This document shows positions 23,500-35,682 of a DNA stretch of 64,000 bases, piece after piece. Within the stretch, counting starts at the first letter, position 1. Each line of letters begins with the position of its first letter. Source of the stretch: Sorex araneus (Eukaryota; Chordata; Mammalia; Eulipotyphla; Soricidae); the NCBI RefSeq assembly GCF_027595985.1, contig NC_073303.1:101820320-101884319 (forward strand). The letters are read 5' to 3'. Made by a program: the position numbers and the translations under genes. Under the pieces are notes generated by a model. The model was not told where the DNA came from. It searched no databases and saw only the letters and a program-made list of their open reading frames with translations.

Positions 23500-23645
23500 A
23501 GGGACTGGAGTGATAGTACAGTAGGTAGGGTGTTTGCCTTGCACATGGACTACCCAACTTCAATCCCTGTCATTCAATACTGTGCCTGAGTGCAGAGCTA
23601 AGAGTAACCCCTGCAAATAATTGGCTGTGGTAAAAAATCAAACAG
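23500..23645 (+). mobile_element. A-tailed SINE
   Basis: GGGACTGGAGTGATAGTACA head, GTAGGGTGTTTGCCTTGCAC, CAACTTCAATCCCTGTCATT (box B), GAGTGCAGAGCTAAGAGTAA. A block around CATATGGTCCCC is deleted. Confidence 0.82.
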
Positions 23646-23737
23646 AGATGAATAAATATGTTCACTTTTAACTTCTCTTGAATATATACCATTATTAGTT
23701 TTAGTGAGGTACCCATATTTTAAAACCCCTACAATAT

Positions 23738-23926
23738 ACATTCTTTTTTGTTTATTTGCTTGTTTGGGGGACCAGACCTATTGATGCTCAGGGCTTATTC
23801 CTGACTCTGTGCCCAGAGACCATGCCTGCCAGGCTCAGGGGACCATTTGGGGTGCTGGGGATCAAATCTGGATCAGCCACATGCAAGAAAAATGCAATAC
23901 CCACTGTACTGTCTCTCTGGCCCCGA
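23738..23926 (-). mobile_element. A-tailed SINE, antisense
   Basis: TTTGTTTATTTGCTTGTTTG, GATGCTCAGGGCTTATTCCT, GGGGATCAAATCTGGATCAG (box B complement) and CCACTGTACTGTCTCTCTGG. With the two preceding copies it forms a cluster of three A-tailed SINEs in under 700 bp. Confidence 0.85.
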
Positions 23927-23999
23927 TACACATTCTTACTATGTATAATTCTCTCTCATAGCACTTTCCAAATTCCAAATTCCAAACTGTAGAAAGGTC

Positions 24000-26225
24000 A
24001 GGACTGATATAATTTTATATTCCTTTGTAATTTTTGTGTCAAATAAAACAAAGGAATGTAAACAACCCCTCAGGGCCTACTTCATCACACCTCTTTTGGG
24101 TCTGCCAATATTTGGATGATGAAAGCTGACTTTGACCAACCTATTCGTTATTAGATACTGCATCTTAAAGCCTTTTCCCAGCATACATGATGGAAGCGGT
24201 CCCATTGATCCTAATGGTAGAAAAACAGAATGAAAGAGTGAAAAGAATAGACTGGTTACGAGAGAAGGCACTTGCCTACTAGTGAGTCAGATTATTAATA
24301 TTCTGCAGAAAATAAGAAACCTATTTAATATTCTATGGCAACTACAAAGCCCAACACCATAACAAATAACTTCCTGCTGGACATTTCAGGTAATACAGAC
24401 TCTAACTCAACTGCATGAAAAATTGTGTGCATCCCAGAGTCAGAGAGCCCAGGCTGAGTTAGTGTGCAAGGCCAACATATTTCTGAGATCGCTCCAGGAG
24501 GCCTAATGGGAAAATTCAAATGAGGCCACCTGCTTTATTACACCTCGAAAGGAGCTGCCCCTCCTTCCTGTGTGCAATTTATTCTTCTAACCTTACATGT
24601 TGGGAAATGGGATTTTTCAATGGATTTTTTTTTCTCCAAAAGCCATCATCTTTACCAAGTCAACAGCGCTTCCTTGAAAATAGAACTAAATTATTTGCTG
24701 TTTGGTGTGTCAGGATTTTTATTTTTTTGAATTTTAATTTTCTTTTTCTGTTCAGGAAGAGACCCATTCTGGTATACTTATGCCCCATTGAACAGAGCCA
24801 AACCTGGATATAATTACTTCCACTGTGATGAAAGCAGCCTAACAGGGATGAGACTGTTCAAACTGAGATCTCAGAAAGCCACCAGTGCAAAGCAGGGATA
24901 TTTTAATCAATGGTACATTCCCCCAACAGGCATATTATTAAAATTGTAGTCTTCTATCTGCATGTATATCCACATATATATGCACATGCATATGTTCATT
25001 TAAATGCATGTGCGCATATAAAAACATATCTAATTTTATATATATATACACATATATATAATCTTCAGAAGAAAGAGATGCAGCAATTTGCAGAGAGAAC
25101 AGGATATCTAACATCTAATTAGAATGGAAAAGAGAAATCGTTTTTAAAACCTGTCATGTATTTAATGAAGAAAAATTAGCATGTAAATGTATGGCTACCA
25201 GATAGTAATGGGGAGAAGAGGAGCAAGCTTCAGGAAAAGGGAACCACCTCTAAATGCATGCTCTGCTCCACGCCCAAAGGAACCACAAGTCCACTCTCAC
25301 AGTTGGAGGCTCACATTCTATCAAGAAAACCTGTGGCGATGACACTGGCCCCTGTCACCTTCCCAGAGACTGAGGGGCCACTGGCTATTTCAGGTCTTAA
25401 AATGAAACTCAGGCAGAAGCCTGGAGTTCTTCCTGGTCCTCCCCAAGCCCGATTTCCAATAGATATTCCTGCTACCAGCTGTGTTTAATTAGTTGTTTAT
25501 AGTTTCTGTTTTGCTTCTATCTATCCTGGTGTTATTGTTGTTGTGGACATTGTTTCTGTTTTTAATCTGTGAATTGGCTTTTACAGGAAATACATGTGAG
25601 CTGTTGTCTCTATTCAGGCAACTACAATCCAGATGCTCGGGATAGGAGTCCATAGGCTGGCTGGCATAGAAATAATAAAAATTTGGGGCAAGGGATGTGT
25701 TTTGATGGTAAAACATGTGCCTCACCGATGAAGATATTACATTCCATCTCCATTACTATTATAAGGAAAAGAAAAAGAGCAATTGACTTTCCCTGTACCC
25801 TGGACTGGGGAATCTTATGACACAGCAGCATATGTCTGGTGAGGTGAAAGCCTGCTTGTCAGGAGAGGCATGTTTTCATTGTAACCCCACAAAGAAGCAA
25901 GGGGAGAGACCTTGTGGGACTTCAGTCCCACTTTCAAGAGCGTCTTGACCTCATTGCCAAATGGCAATACATCATGCACTTGGTTTCAACATATGAGCTG
26001 TGTGAGGAGACAACAAATATGTAGTCTCAGTAATGATGGCGGAGACTAAAATGCGTACCTTGTGATCTGGATTCTGAAAGGACTTGGCCTAGAAAATCTC
26101 AGACTTCACGGTCATCACAGGACAGCCACCTGCTGCCCGATTACAGTCCGGTTCTTAGTCTACACTTTACTCCTGCTCTTCACAGTGCCCAAAATAGCCT
26201 CTGCCATCTTTCTAAACTCTTTCTC
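24000..26225. other. Non-coding, mostly unassigned
   Basis: Short AT repeats lie near 25035-25060. Open frames carry no domain I recognise. Confidence 0.4.
25035..25062. repeat. (TA)n run
   Basis: TATATATATACACATATATATA. Confidence 0.85.
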
Positions 26226-26228
26226 GTA

Positions 26229-26805
26229 TCATTGTTGTGGAAGCAGCTCAGCCTTTTTCACCTTCTGTTCCTCTCTGACCCCCTCCAGGTGCTCCCACAG
26301 GTCTGGTTTGTGAGGCTGAAGTGAAGTCATGACAGGCTCCACTTTAAGACTGAAACTCAGCAGACCTAGGTCTCGATTTCCCCCATCAGAAAGTCCTGAC
26401 TTCTCAGAAAACAGTATCACTCTGGGTAGATAAACCACCCCATGGCAGCAGCCTATCAGAGTAGGGGGCATGGGCAGTGGTCCCCAGCCAAGTAGGGAGG
26501 GTCGAGGGAGTAGAGTCATGGCACTGGGCAGGGGACCAAGAATTAGAAACATGGTTTCTGAAGTCACAGGACCGGACAGGGACCAGAGTTGGACACATAT
26601 TGCCAGTTCCTAGAAAAAATGCTCTTATGTAACCAAACCCTATATAAGCTACTTAGAATTCAGAGCTGGGGGCCTTGCAAGACTCCACTGTGTTGGATGA
26701 GACTTGGACCCTCGATTGAGCTAGTAATAACGGGGCCTTGCATTTGCAGCCTCGTGTCCGGTCTGTTCAATGTGCGAGCAAAACTCCCTTCCCGGGACAT
26801 AACAG
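26229..26805 (+). mobile_element. Possible solo LTR (endogenous retrovirus-like)
   Basis: The composition and signal order are LTR-like. A TATA box sits in CCCTATATAAGC near 26638-26649. About 85 bp downstream is an AGTAATAACG that could be a mutated AATAAA, then a GCCTTGCATTTGCAGCCTCG stretch typical of R/U5, and an end near CGGGACATAACA. No internal retroviral coding region or second LTR was seen. Both boundaries are guesses. It could instead be unrelated unique DNA. Confidence 0.3.
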
Positions 26806-26949
26806 GTTCTTACTTTATCTTGTGGCAGCTAGTGGACCTGATTATGAGTTGCTTCCCATTGATTTTCAAGCTCCTTTCTGATAAGGTACCTGTCTTCCTA
26901 GTCTTAGAGCCAAAGACAGAAAAAAACAAATTTTACCCAATTTTTATTT

Positions 26950-27076
26950 TCTTAATGATCTGTGAGTTACATCAACAGTGCTCAGGAGACTACTCCCAGC
27001 CCAGGGTGAGAGGATCACACTCAAGTCCTGCAGACAAAACCCACGCTCTAGCTCTGTGAACTGTCCACCTGGCCCT
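26950..27076 (-). mobile_element. Possible SINE fragment, antisense
   Basis: CAACAGTGCTCAGGAGACTA, CTCCCAGCCCAGGG and GAGAGGATCACACTCAAGTC, ending ACCTGGCCCTGG, resemble an old A-tailed SINE complement. Confidence 0.4.
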
Positions 27077-28124
27077 GGCACCGGACAAAGAAAAATTTAA
27101 ATGATTCTTTGTTCAATGTTGCTGATTTTGTTGTGCGATCTGAGGTGCTGAGACAAGGAATGCGAGAGAAGTTACTTTTCACAGAGGACCACAAGACTCA
27201 CTCAAATCTTATGACCAAGAGCAGCCGGCTCAGCCTTTTTATTTGCTGTCTGAAAGTAAACAGGTCCAATGAAATTCAACAGAGTGGGAAGAATCAAAGC
27301 AAGACACTGAAGATACAGGATGAGCAAGTATCAAAGTGTACTTTGTTTTGCCCTATTTATGAGGAAAATAGTTACAATATCCAGGAAGGAAAATACGATC
27401 AGTTATATGGTCAGTTACAATTTGGGAGGGGGGTGGGGGAGAAAACATGGTGGAGATAAGGCTCCATAGGTCACGAATCCCTCATACCTGGGGTCTGTGA
27501 TAAACAGGAGAGGCTGTTTACGTCTAAAGGCTGGCTAGGTCCGAGATACGTGAGAAGGCGAAGCTGCTTCTTTGTACTGCCAGAACTTGCTGGCCACAGA
27601 GGCTCAGTTTGGCCTTGTCCAGATCAATCGGACTTACAAGCTTAGGCTCGCCGGCTTAGTGCAAAGTGGGGCCCTGGTTCTGCTTCCTGCTTGCAGGGCA
27701 GCGTCCAAGGACTCATCCTCATGATCTGGTTGGGCACCAACACAATTTAATTTAAAACTCTGTAATGTTTTGTCTGTCACAGTGGATGAGGTTTTGCTGG
27801 TGTAATAAACCTTCCCTATAACCTCCATAAAGACCCCCAAGTTACATTAAGAGGAAAAATATGACTTCTAGTTCCTGCGTCATGTCCATGAGTTGGAGTG
27901 TCCGTTTCATACTGAGATCACTCTGTATCCTAGGGTGATGTAGCTTATGGAGTAATTACTGCTGACTTGCCATGACTGAAGGAGAGAATAAAGTCCTAGA
28001 AGGTTCTATGCTGCCAAGTAAATACTCTGCCCCATAAGTGACAGTCAGGCCATCCTTTCACTTGTCACTAAGAAGAAATAATCACACAATCACTAACGCA
28101 CCAGAATTTCATTCTTTCCTTTTA
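27077..28124. other. Non-coding, unassigned
   Basis: A GC-richer block at 27480-27800 ends near a GTGTAATAAACCTTCCC that could be an LTR-type polyadenylation region, but I cannot place it in a family. No functional frame is recognised. Confidence 0.35.
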
Positions 28125-28316
28125 TTTTTATTATTTATTTATTTATTTATTGACTTTTGGGCAACATCTGTGGTGTTCACATCTTATTCCTGGATCTGCA
28201 CTCAGGAATTCACTCCGAGTAGAGTTCTGGGGACTATATGGAGTGCTGGGGATGGAATCCAGGTCAGCCAGATGAAAATCAGGTGCCCTATCCCCTGAAT
28301 TGTCTCTCTAGTCCCC
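28125..28316 (-). mobile_element. A-tailed SINE, antisense
   Basis: A (TTTA)n-like tail complement, TTTTGGGCAACATCTGTGGT, TATTCCTGGATCTGCACTCA, GGGGATGGAATCCAGGTCAG (box B complement) and TTGTCTCTCTAGTCCCC head complement. Confidence 0.82.
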
Positions 28317-28324
28317 GGAATTTT

Positions 28325-28497
28325 ATTCCTTTGTTTTGTTTGGGGGAGACACACCCACTGGTGCTCAGAGCTTACTCCTGGCTCTGTGCTCAGGATTACT
28401 CCTGACAGGAGCAATATTTGGGGTGCCAGAGATCTATCCCAGGTTGGCTGGGTGTGAGGCATGTGTCCTACCAACTGTACTATCACTCCAGCTCTCA
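28325..28497 (-). mobile_element. A-tailed SINE, antisense, adjacent to the previous copy
   Basis: TTTGTTTTGTTTGGGGGAGA, TGGTGCTCAGAGCTTACTCC, GGCTCTGTGCTCAGGATTAC, CCAGGTTGGCTGGGTGTGAG and CAACTGTACTATCACTCCAG. It lies head-to-tail with the SINE at 28.1 kb in the same orientation. Confidence 0.85.
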
Positions 28498-28499
28498 GA

Positions 28500-29824
28500 A
28501 TTCATTCTTGATCCTGAAAAGCACAGTGCCCATTCAAAAATTAATATTAATAATGCATAGTTTTATTGTAAAATCCTGGTATGAGAAAGTATTCCTGGGT
28601 GGGAGGGGTGGTAAGTTTGTTCAAAGAAACAGACTTTTTTGTCTTATTTATTTTAGACATCATGACTTACCATATTGATAATGGCAGCATTTCATGCATT
28701 AAATATCCTATCACCACACCCTAATCCAGAGTGTCAGCTTTCCTCCACATTGTCCCAGTGTCCTCCCGCCCTGTCTTCTTATTTGCTTTTGAAATGGAAA
28801 TCTAACACTCCGTCTAGCTTTGACAGTTCATGTGCCCTACTAACCATACAGAAAGCCCATCAACAGAATGTCCTGTGCCCTTATAGGAGCAACTTCCTGT
28901 ATCTAGAGATTTCACTATACTCTGACTTTTCCCCCTCTGTCCCATTCATCTTTTAGCAATTTGATTACTTGTGTCTTTCTTCAAGGAGCCTTCACTATAA
29001 ACTCCCCAATGCTGCAATTAAGTGCCCTTTGTCCCTCTTCCTGGAACTAGACACGTTATTTCAATTTCCTATTATCTTCCCCTTAATTGAGTGTTCCATG
29101 AGGACATGAAATCGGTCTTGTCCAGCAGAGTAACTGTTTCCCCCACTGCTAGACATATTATTTGCTCATGAAATATCTTTGAAGGAATGAGACAATTAAT
29201 GACTGAATATGAATGGATATATGAATAGACAAACCCTCATCTATTTTATATTGTGTTAATGTGGTTTACTCTAGTGTTCCATGACAGGCTCCCAATGAGA
29301 CAAAACAACTCCTTTTCTTTATTCATTCTCATATTTAAGCCAGAAGCTTTATCCATTTCACCTCCATACACTTCTCTGGCAAAACTGTTGTTCCAAATCA
29401 GCATTTTTTTGTTTTTATTTTGTTTTGATTTTGTTGTAAGGGGCTCCTTTTATACAGTTGTCAGATAGTTATCATCCTCTCTCTTTCTCTCTCTCATTGT
29501 AGCACTTGATTTCTATGTTTAAATACGGACAAAATGGCCATGACTATCTCTAAGGTTTCCAATGAACACTCTAGGACCCTGATAATCTCACATAGTTGCT
29601 AAATTCCAATCCCTTCACCCGTGCTTGGTAAATCTCCTCTCTTTTCTCAAACTCCACTTCCCATGAAGTGGAATTTGAGATATCATGATCTCGTTTCCAC
29701 TGAGCTGTACTGTGAATTTCTCCCTTCCTACAGAGTATGTTTTACCCCACATAAAGATTGTTTTAATTGAAACATACTCTCCATTAGGGAGGCTTTCTCA
29801 GACCTTTATGCTAAGTCCTCCTGT
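28500..29824. other. Non-coding, no recognised feature
   Basis: Reading frames are short and without domains. A TC-rich tract lies near 29480. Confidence 0.4.
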
Positions 29825-29950
29825 GCCAGAGTATAAGAGGCAAAGTATTTGCTTTAACATGGCCTAACCCAGCTCAATCCCTTGACACTATATGTGACTT
29901 TTTTGAGCACTATCAATACACTCCTGAGTACAGAGCCAGAAATAGCCATG
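29825..29950 (+). mobile_element. Possible old A-tailed SINE fragment
   Basis: GGCAAAGTATTTGCTTTAAC, CCCAGCTCAATCCCTTGACA and CTCCTGAGTACAGAGCCAGA follow the family order. It abuts the RTE-tailed SINE beginning at about 29955. Confidence 0.45.
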
Positions 29951-29954
29951 AATA

Positions 29955-30582
29955 TAATAGCGCAGCAGATAGGGCGTTTGCCTTGCACGCGGCGACCCGG
30001 GTTCAATTCCTCCACCCCTCTCAGAGTGCCTGGCAAGCTACCAAGAGTATCCTGCCTGCCAACTCAGAGAAGCGATCACCAACTACATTGTAGTTGAAGG
30101 CCATGTGGGGGAAGGGAGTTGCGGGCTGAATGAGGGCTAGAGACTGAGCACAGCGGCCACTCAACACCTTTATTGCAAACCACAACAGCTAATTAGAGAG
30201 AGAGAACAGAAGGGAATGCCCTGCCACAGTGGCAGGGTGGGGTGGGGGGGAGGTGGGAGTGGGGAGGGTGGGAGGGACGCCGGGTTTACGGGTGGTGGAG
30301 AATGGGCACTGGTGAAGGGATGGGTTCCCGAACTTTGTATGAGGGAAGTATAAGCACAAAAGTGTATAAATCTGTAACTGTACCCTCACGGTGATTCTCT
30401 AATTAAAAATAAATAAATTATATAAAAAAAAAGAGTATCCTGCCTGCACAGCAGAGCCTGGCAAGCTACCTATGGTGTATTTGATATGCTAAAAACAGTA
30501 ACAACAAGTCTCACAATGGAGACACTACTGGTGCCCGCTCGAGCAAATCGATGAGCAATGGGATGACAGTGATACAGTGATA
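29955..30582 (+). mobile_element. RTE-tailed SINE split by an L1 insertion
   Basis: The 5' part runs from TAATAGCGCAGCAGATAGGG, with box B CGGGTTCAATTCCTCC, to about 30059. The 3' part resumes at about 30431 and runs through TATTTGATATGCTAAAAACA, GGAGACACTACTGGTGCCCG and CAATGGGATGACAGTGATAC. Removing the intervening L1 and one copy of the duplicated target restores one collinear short-form element. Confidence 0.9.
30060..30430 (+). mobile_element. 5'-truncated L1 3' UTR nested in a SINE, 17-bp target duplication
   Basis: The insert starts near CAACTCAGAGAAGCG. It contains the L1 3' UTR landmarks GCAGGGTGGGGTGGGG, GGCACTGGTGAAGGGATGGG and CTCACGGTGATTCTC and ends in an A-rich tail. It is bracketed by a perfect AAGAGTATCCTGCCTGC repeat at 30043-30059 and 30431-30447. 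This insertion therefore postdates the RTE-tailed SINE. Confidence 0.93.
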
Positions 30583-30924
30583 CCACCAGATATAGCTCCT
30601 AAAACAAACAACAACAAAAATTTAGACTAAGGCCTCTGTTCCTAAACACTATTTCACAGCACACTGTGTTGCCTCAGATATAATTCTCCTGACACTTTGT
30701 TCTAACTACTTTTAGTGCCTTAGTTCTGCAATAAAGAACAAGCTTTATTAAGTGTAAGTTTTGTGACTCCCCACACTTGCTTCCAGGTGCCTAATGTATT
30801 ATTCAAGTTCTCTCTCCCTTTTGTGGGGAGAGGGGGTGGAGGAGGAAGCCTCACAAGCAGTGTTAAGGAGGTCTGAGACCACTACTGAAGGTACTTGGCC
30901 AACAGAAATGGCTGTTCAGTGCCA

Positions 30925-31075
30925 GACACCAAGGATTTGGTCCTATTCAAGCCCTGCAGTGCTCCAGGTCTCCAGGGTTATATGTGATGAGTCTCAGGAG
31001 ATAGTGTGGTAGGGATCAATCCGAGGGCCAGGCTTGCATGTGCCCTAACTGTTGTACTTTCTTTCCAGTACACAA
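30925..31075 (-). mobile_element. Possible SINE fragment, antisense
   Basis: ATATGTGATGAGTCTCAGGA, GTAGGGATCAATCCGAGGGC and GCATGTGCCCTAACTGTTGT weakly match the complement of the SINE head and box B. Confidence 0.3.
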
Positions 31076-31094
31076 GTGCTCTCCTTTTGTTGTT

Positions 31095-31245
31095 CTCTCT
31101 TTTTTACATTTTCATTGAGGCAGTGTAATTTACAATAGCGATAATGATCTTTTCATTCATACATTATTCTAATACCATATCTATGACCTAAGTGTCTCTT
31201 CCATTTCCCAGTGTTCCCAGGAACCCCCCCCCCCGACAAATGCAG
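31095..31245 (-). mobile_element. Old L1 3' UTR fragment, antisense
   Basis: TTTTTTACATTTTCATTGAG, GCAGTGTAATTTACAATAG and CCATTTCCCAGTGTTCCCAG follow the order of the antisense L1 3' end. A C10 run interrupts it. Confidence 0.4.
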
Positions 31246-32977
31246 GTAAACTCAATTCTATAAACCTCTCCTCAGTTCTTTTTATTTCTGCCTTTGTTAT
31301 TTCTTTGCGATGTTTTTTAATATCCCCACTTTATTAACAGGATAGTTGTCCATAAATGTGTTTAGTCATTATATATATATATATATAAATGCATTGAAAA
31401 GAACTCCTCGCCTGGTTGATGCTGAGATGAGAGTTAAACTCCACAACTGATAATCCTTATAATCCCTATATGAATTATTCAGTTGTAGAATTTTCATGTG
31501 TTTCAAATATCGGGAAAAAATTGATTTGTCATAACCAAGCATGGATTTTAAATATCAGAAAAACAAAGAAAAGAACAGCTAAATTCATTACAGAAACTTG
31601 CATCACAAACTTAGCTAAAATTATGAAATCTAACTATGCCACAGTATCTATTATTTGGACTTTTCATATTTTCCATATTTTTAAGAAAAGTAAAATTCTC
31701 ACTCCAAGCATTTTCTTTCTAAAGTAAGAAGGGCACCAGGGCCCCTTTAGAATTAAGTCAATGCTCTCTGAAGTTCTTTATCTAGGCTCGAACTCAATCA
31801 TCTTCACGAGTCTTACATTCCCACTCCAGCTACAACTAAACTTTGATGAACTACACGGCTTCCCAATGACAAGTTAGATGTTTGGAATGACAAAGAGAAA
31901 CGAACACGGTATTACTGGTGAGCATATGGAGAGAGAAAGAAACCGGATCTGTGCTTCTCCATTCTGGCCGGGGACTGCTGCTGCTGAAGTGTTGTGCAAA
32001 AGCTTTGCTGAGAAAATGTTCCAGTAAACCTCATCTGTTATTTCATATGTGTAAACCTAAGTGCATTTAGCAGTTCCCAACTTCCAATGTGTTTATTTCC
32101 AAAAGTACATTTCTTTATCAGATTCTTGTAAGACTCCAAAGCCATTTTTCCATAGAAACAATATTGTAAATGGTTGTAAGTTTTCTGGGCTAGCTACTCT
32201 AAGCCTATTTATTCTATAATTTAGCTGAAATACATTTTCAATTACAAAAGTAGAGAACAATTCTGTAAAAGGATCATTTTCTTTCAAATGCTATAAAATA
32301 TATCTTAACAGGGAAGTAACACAAAGTACAGGAAGAGTTACAATAATTTTTAGGCCTTGAGGTTTGTTAAGATACAAAACTTAAAAGGAAAGAAAATGAA
32401 CCAAAAATCCAGCTGAACATTGCCTATTGGAACTTGAGGGAGCACTGTGAGACACACAACTGTTTCCTAATAACCAAGCTCACCCTTCTTTTAGATTGAG
32501 GTTAAATTTGAAAAAGGAAGAGAAAAGAATATTCAACTTGAAGCTAGATACAAGACCAACCAGACAAAGATCACATTCACAGCCCGCTGTGCAACTAGGC
32601 CTGGCCACAGGAGTAGTTCTTCTAATAAAGTTCAGAAATTATATGTGTAATTCCAGATTATTCTTTCTTTATTATGAAAGGCCACTGACTTTCACCTGGC
32701 TCTAACCTAGAAATACTAGGGAGTCATCCTAGACAGTGTGATTGAAGTTTTATCCAGCAATGAATGACAAGAAAAGTTTTATACAATCCAAGGAATAAGG
32801 TTTCATTATCATTCAGAGATCTCATTGTCAAATAAAAGATTTTTGACTTGTTTAATTTTTAATAATTCTGATAAAAAACAATATTTTATTGATACATTCT
32901 GGTTATTTTGGTGTATATATGAGATTCTAAAGAAAATATCTTAGCACTTCTAAGATCTTAGCTAAAAAAAAAAAAAG
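31246..32977. other. Non-coding, no recognised feature
   Basis: AT-rich. A (TA)n run lies near 31370-31386. The 85-residue frame at 31470-31727 has no recognisable domain. Confidence 0.4.
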
Positions 32978-33180
32978 TGGGATCGGAGCAAAAGCATAGT
33001 GGGTAAGACATTTGCCTTGCTTGCTGCTGACTCAGGTTCAATTCCCGGCATCCCATATGGTCCCCTGAGCTCTACCAGGAGTGATTCGTGAATGCAGAGC
33101 CAGGAGTAACCCCTGAGCATTGTCGGATGTGATCCCAAAAGCCAATAAATAAATAAATGAAGAAATAAAAAAATTTAAAA
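32978..33180 (+). mobile_element. A-tailed SINE, full length
   Basis: GTGGGATCGGAGCAAAAGCA head, TAAGACATTTGCCTTGCTTG, GGTTCAATTCCCGGCATCCC (box B), CATATGGTCCCCTGAGC, GGAGTAACCCCTGAGCATTG and GGATGTGATCCCAAAAGCCA, then an (AATA)n tail. Confidence 0.9.
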
Positions 33181-33217
33181 AGAAGCTCCTCTGCTCAAAA
33201 TTCAATTTTTATTTTAT

Positions 33218-33300
33218 TTTTTCATGGTGCCAAGGACTGAACCAGGGTCTCATGTATGCAAGGCAGAAATTCTACCATTCAATAACAGATTCAGCCCAAA
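33218..33300 (-). mobile_element. SINE head fragment, antisense
   Basis: ATGGTGCCAAGGACTGAACC, AGGGTCTCATGTATGCAAGG and ATTCTACCATTCAATAACAG are the complement of a box B/head region only. Confidence 0.4.
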
Positions 33301-34192
33301 ACTCAGTCTTAACTGCCGCACCAACCAAAAACACCACTTTTTTCCTCTTAACTGTTTGCTTACATAGACTTTGGGGATATTTGCTCATCACCATACTAGA
33401 CAGATTGGAACCAAAAGTTTGCAGAATTTTTTTCCTTTTTCTTTTCCCTCTATCTATCATAGTTTCTCCCTTTTTTTCCCTTCTTTCTTCTCCAAATCTC
33501 CCCCTGTCTCCATCTCTATTTTTCTTCATTATTTGAACTCCATGATGCTTAGGTTGATATCACTGTCATCAATTAGACTGAAAGTATAGCTATAAAGCAT
33601 AGTTAGGCTGAATGTTCAGTTGTTAAGGATGGTATAGATGAAAAGGACAGACAGAGAACGAGTAATAGCCTTTATTTTTCTTATCACAATGATACATATA
33701 CTAAGTTTTCTAATATCTTTATTTTCAAAACTCTGGGGGGCAGATCTATAGAAAATTATTTTGAAAATTATCAGAAACCTTGCCTCAGAAATCAAAGCAA
33801 AAAGTGAAGGGGTCTAGGGATATGCTGCTAAAAGTAACGGTATCTTTCTCAGTTGATGAAAATGTTCTCAAATTTATTGTGCTTATGGTAACTGTAACAA
33901 TATTAAAAGCCACTGAATTGTATACTTTAAATGTGTGAACTGCATGATAATCAAATTGTATCTCAATAAATCTGTTTTAAAATACTAAGGAAGAATTCGG
34001 AGATTCGCTGGAAAGAAATCTTAGCCTGAATCTTCCAAGATGACTGGATGTACACACATCGGTGCATTTTTACATACTTTATGACATCAAAATAAACCCA
34101 AAGTGCTTTATTTTGGATCCAAATTTGCAAAATGATAAGAAACAGGAGTGCAGGAATAATTCAGCGATATTATAATTCAGCATGTTATATTT
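33301..34192. other. Non-coding, no recognised feature
   Basis: Pyrimidine-rich near 33425-33530, which produces artefactual frames on both strands. Confidence 0.4.
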
Positions 34193-34398
34193 AGTGGCCG
34201 ACGAGATAATATAGCGTGTCAGGCAGTTGCCTCGCATGTGACTGACCCAGGTTAGATCCAAGCTCAAACCAAGTATTTGGAATCCTTGCAGCCCATATGG
34301 TCCCCAAGCATTGCAAGGAGTAATTCCTGAGTGGAGAGCCAGTAGTAACCCCTGAGCACCTCTGGGTGTGATCCAAAAACAAACAAACAAATCCCCAA
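34193..34398 (+). mobile_element. A-tailed SINE with a central insertion
   Basis: GTGGCCGACGAGATAATATA head, GTTGCCTCGCATGTGACTGA and CCCAGGTTAGATCC (box B). About 30 extra bases (AAGCTCAAACCAAGTATTTG) precede CAGCCCATATGGTCCCCAAG, GGAGTAATTCCTGAGTGGAG and CTCTGGGTGTGATCCAAAAA, with a (CAAA)n tail. Confidence 0.82.
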
Positions 34399-35186
34399 AG
34401 TATTATATTTAAAATATTCAACAAAAGATCTACAGTAATGCTACTAAAAGTTCCATTTCTCATTTATGCCCTTAGTCTTGAAATATCAGAAATTATGATG
34501 TGACCAAAATTTGGAAGAGAATTATATATCAAGACTGCACTCTTGACAATGTCATAAGAAACTTTCCATAAGAAAGTTTCCCCTAAGAACTTTCCCATAA
34601 GAAACTACTGTCTCAGGAACATAATGAGATGTGTGAGTTTCATGTACCCACCCTAGAAGAAATGACCCCAAATGTAATGGGAGACCAGAGACCCTAGCAG
34701 CCAAGTTCAGTCCAGATCATCTGACTCTTCTCCATTTAGCAAGAGACATGTGAACTGAAGAATTTCTATTGTTATGGCGAAAATTTGCTGCCACATGTAC
34801 AAGTAGTCTCCATATCAGGTGCATTGAGGACTATATATCTCCGATTCTTACCCTCATTTCCCTCTTCCCTAACTGAACTCAATAGTCAGCAATCGATCCT
34901 CTCACTCCAGAATAACTGTCCCCATTAGCTAGGCTCATTGTTAAAAGTTCTCCATGTACAATTGCATTAAATTCTGATATTGCAAGAACAAAGAGAAATC
35001 AAAGATTTTCTATTGACAGATAGAGCAACTGAGAGTCACTTCCTCTGAATGCCACAGGTTTTCCTTGACTCTGTGTTGTTAGTCAACATTCACACCCCAA
35101 AGCCACTGCTATTGCAAGCCAGTGTGCACAAGAGATTGCACCAATCCCAGGAAATAATTGATGCCTTTGCCCAAAGAGACAAACTC
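34399..35186. other. Non-coding, no recognised feature
   Basis: The phrase ACTTTCC(C)ATAAGAAA occurs three times near 34561-34605, a small local repetition. Nothing coding. Confidence 0.4.
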
Positions 35187-35405
35187 ATTTTTCTCTAAAA
35201 CCCAAGAAAGAGAGAAAGAAACACAGAGAGAGAAGAGAAGCTCCTGCCACCATGGGGAAGGAGGGTGTTGCAGGAGGGAAACCGGGGACCACTGGTGACG
35301 GGACGGGTGTTGGAACATTATATGACTGAAAACCAATAACGAACAACTTTGCAATGGTGTATTTTGTGGTGATTCAATATTTAAAAAAATTAATAAATAA
35401 ATAAA
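35187..35405 (+). mobile_element. L1 3' UTR, 5'-truncated
   Basis: AGCTCCTGCCACCATGGGGA, GGGAAACCGGGGACCACTGG and GGACGGGTGTTGGAACATTA, then GTGGTGATTCAATATTT and an A-rich tail. Confidence 0.82.
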
Positions 35406-35494
35406 CTAAACTTCACTTTGAAGTTCATGTGGTTTACTCACTCGGTAATGAGCATGAGCTCAAGGAATAATAGAGATAGTTACTCTTGATTTTC

Positions 35495-35682
35495 CTTTAT
35501 TTGGTGGTAGGAGATGGTAGGCACAACTAACTGTTCTTAGGATTTACTCTTGGCTTTGTGCTCAGAGATTACTCCTGGCAGTGTTTGGGGGATTATATGT
35601 ATAAGGAGCTGAGGATCAAACTTTAATTGGCTATGTGCAAGGGAAGTATCTTTACCCCTGTACTAGCTACCTGGGCCTCATT
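35495..35682 (-). mobile_element. A-tailed SINE, antisense, diverged
   Basis: GTTCTTAGGATTTACTCTTG, GCTTTGTGCTCAGAGATTAC, TCCTGGCAGTGTTTGGGGGA, GAGGATCAAACTTTAATTGG and CTGTACTAGCTACCTGGGCC are collinear with the family complement. Confidence 0.75.
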
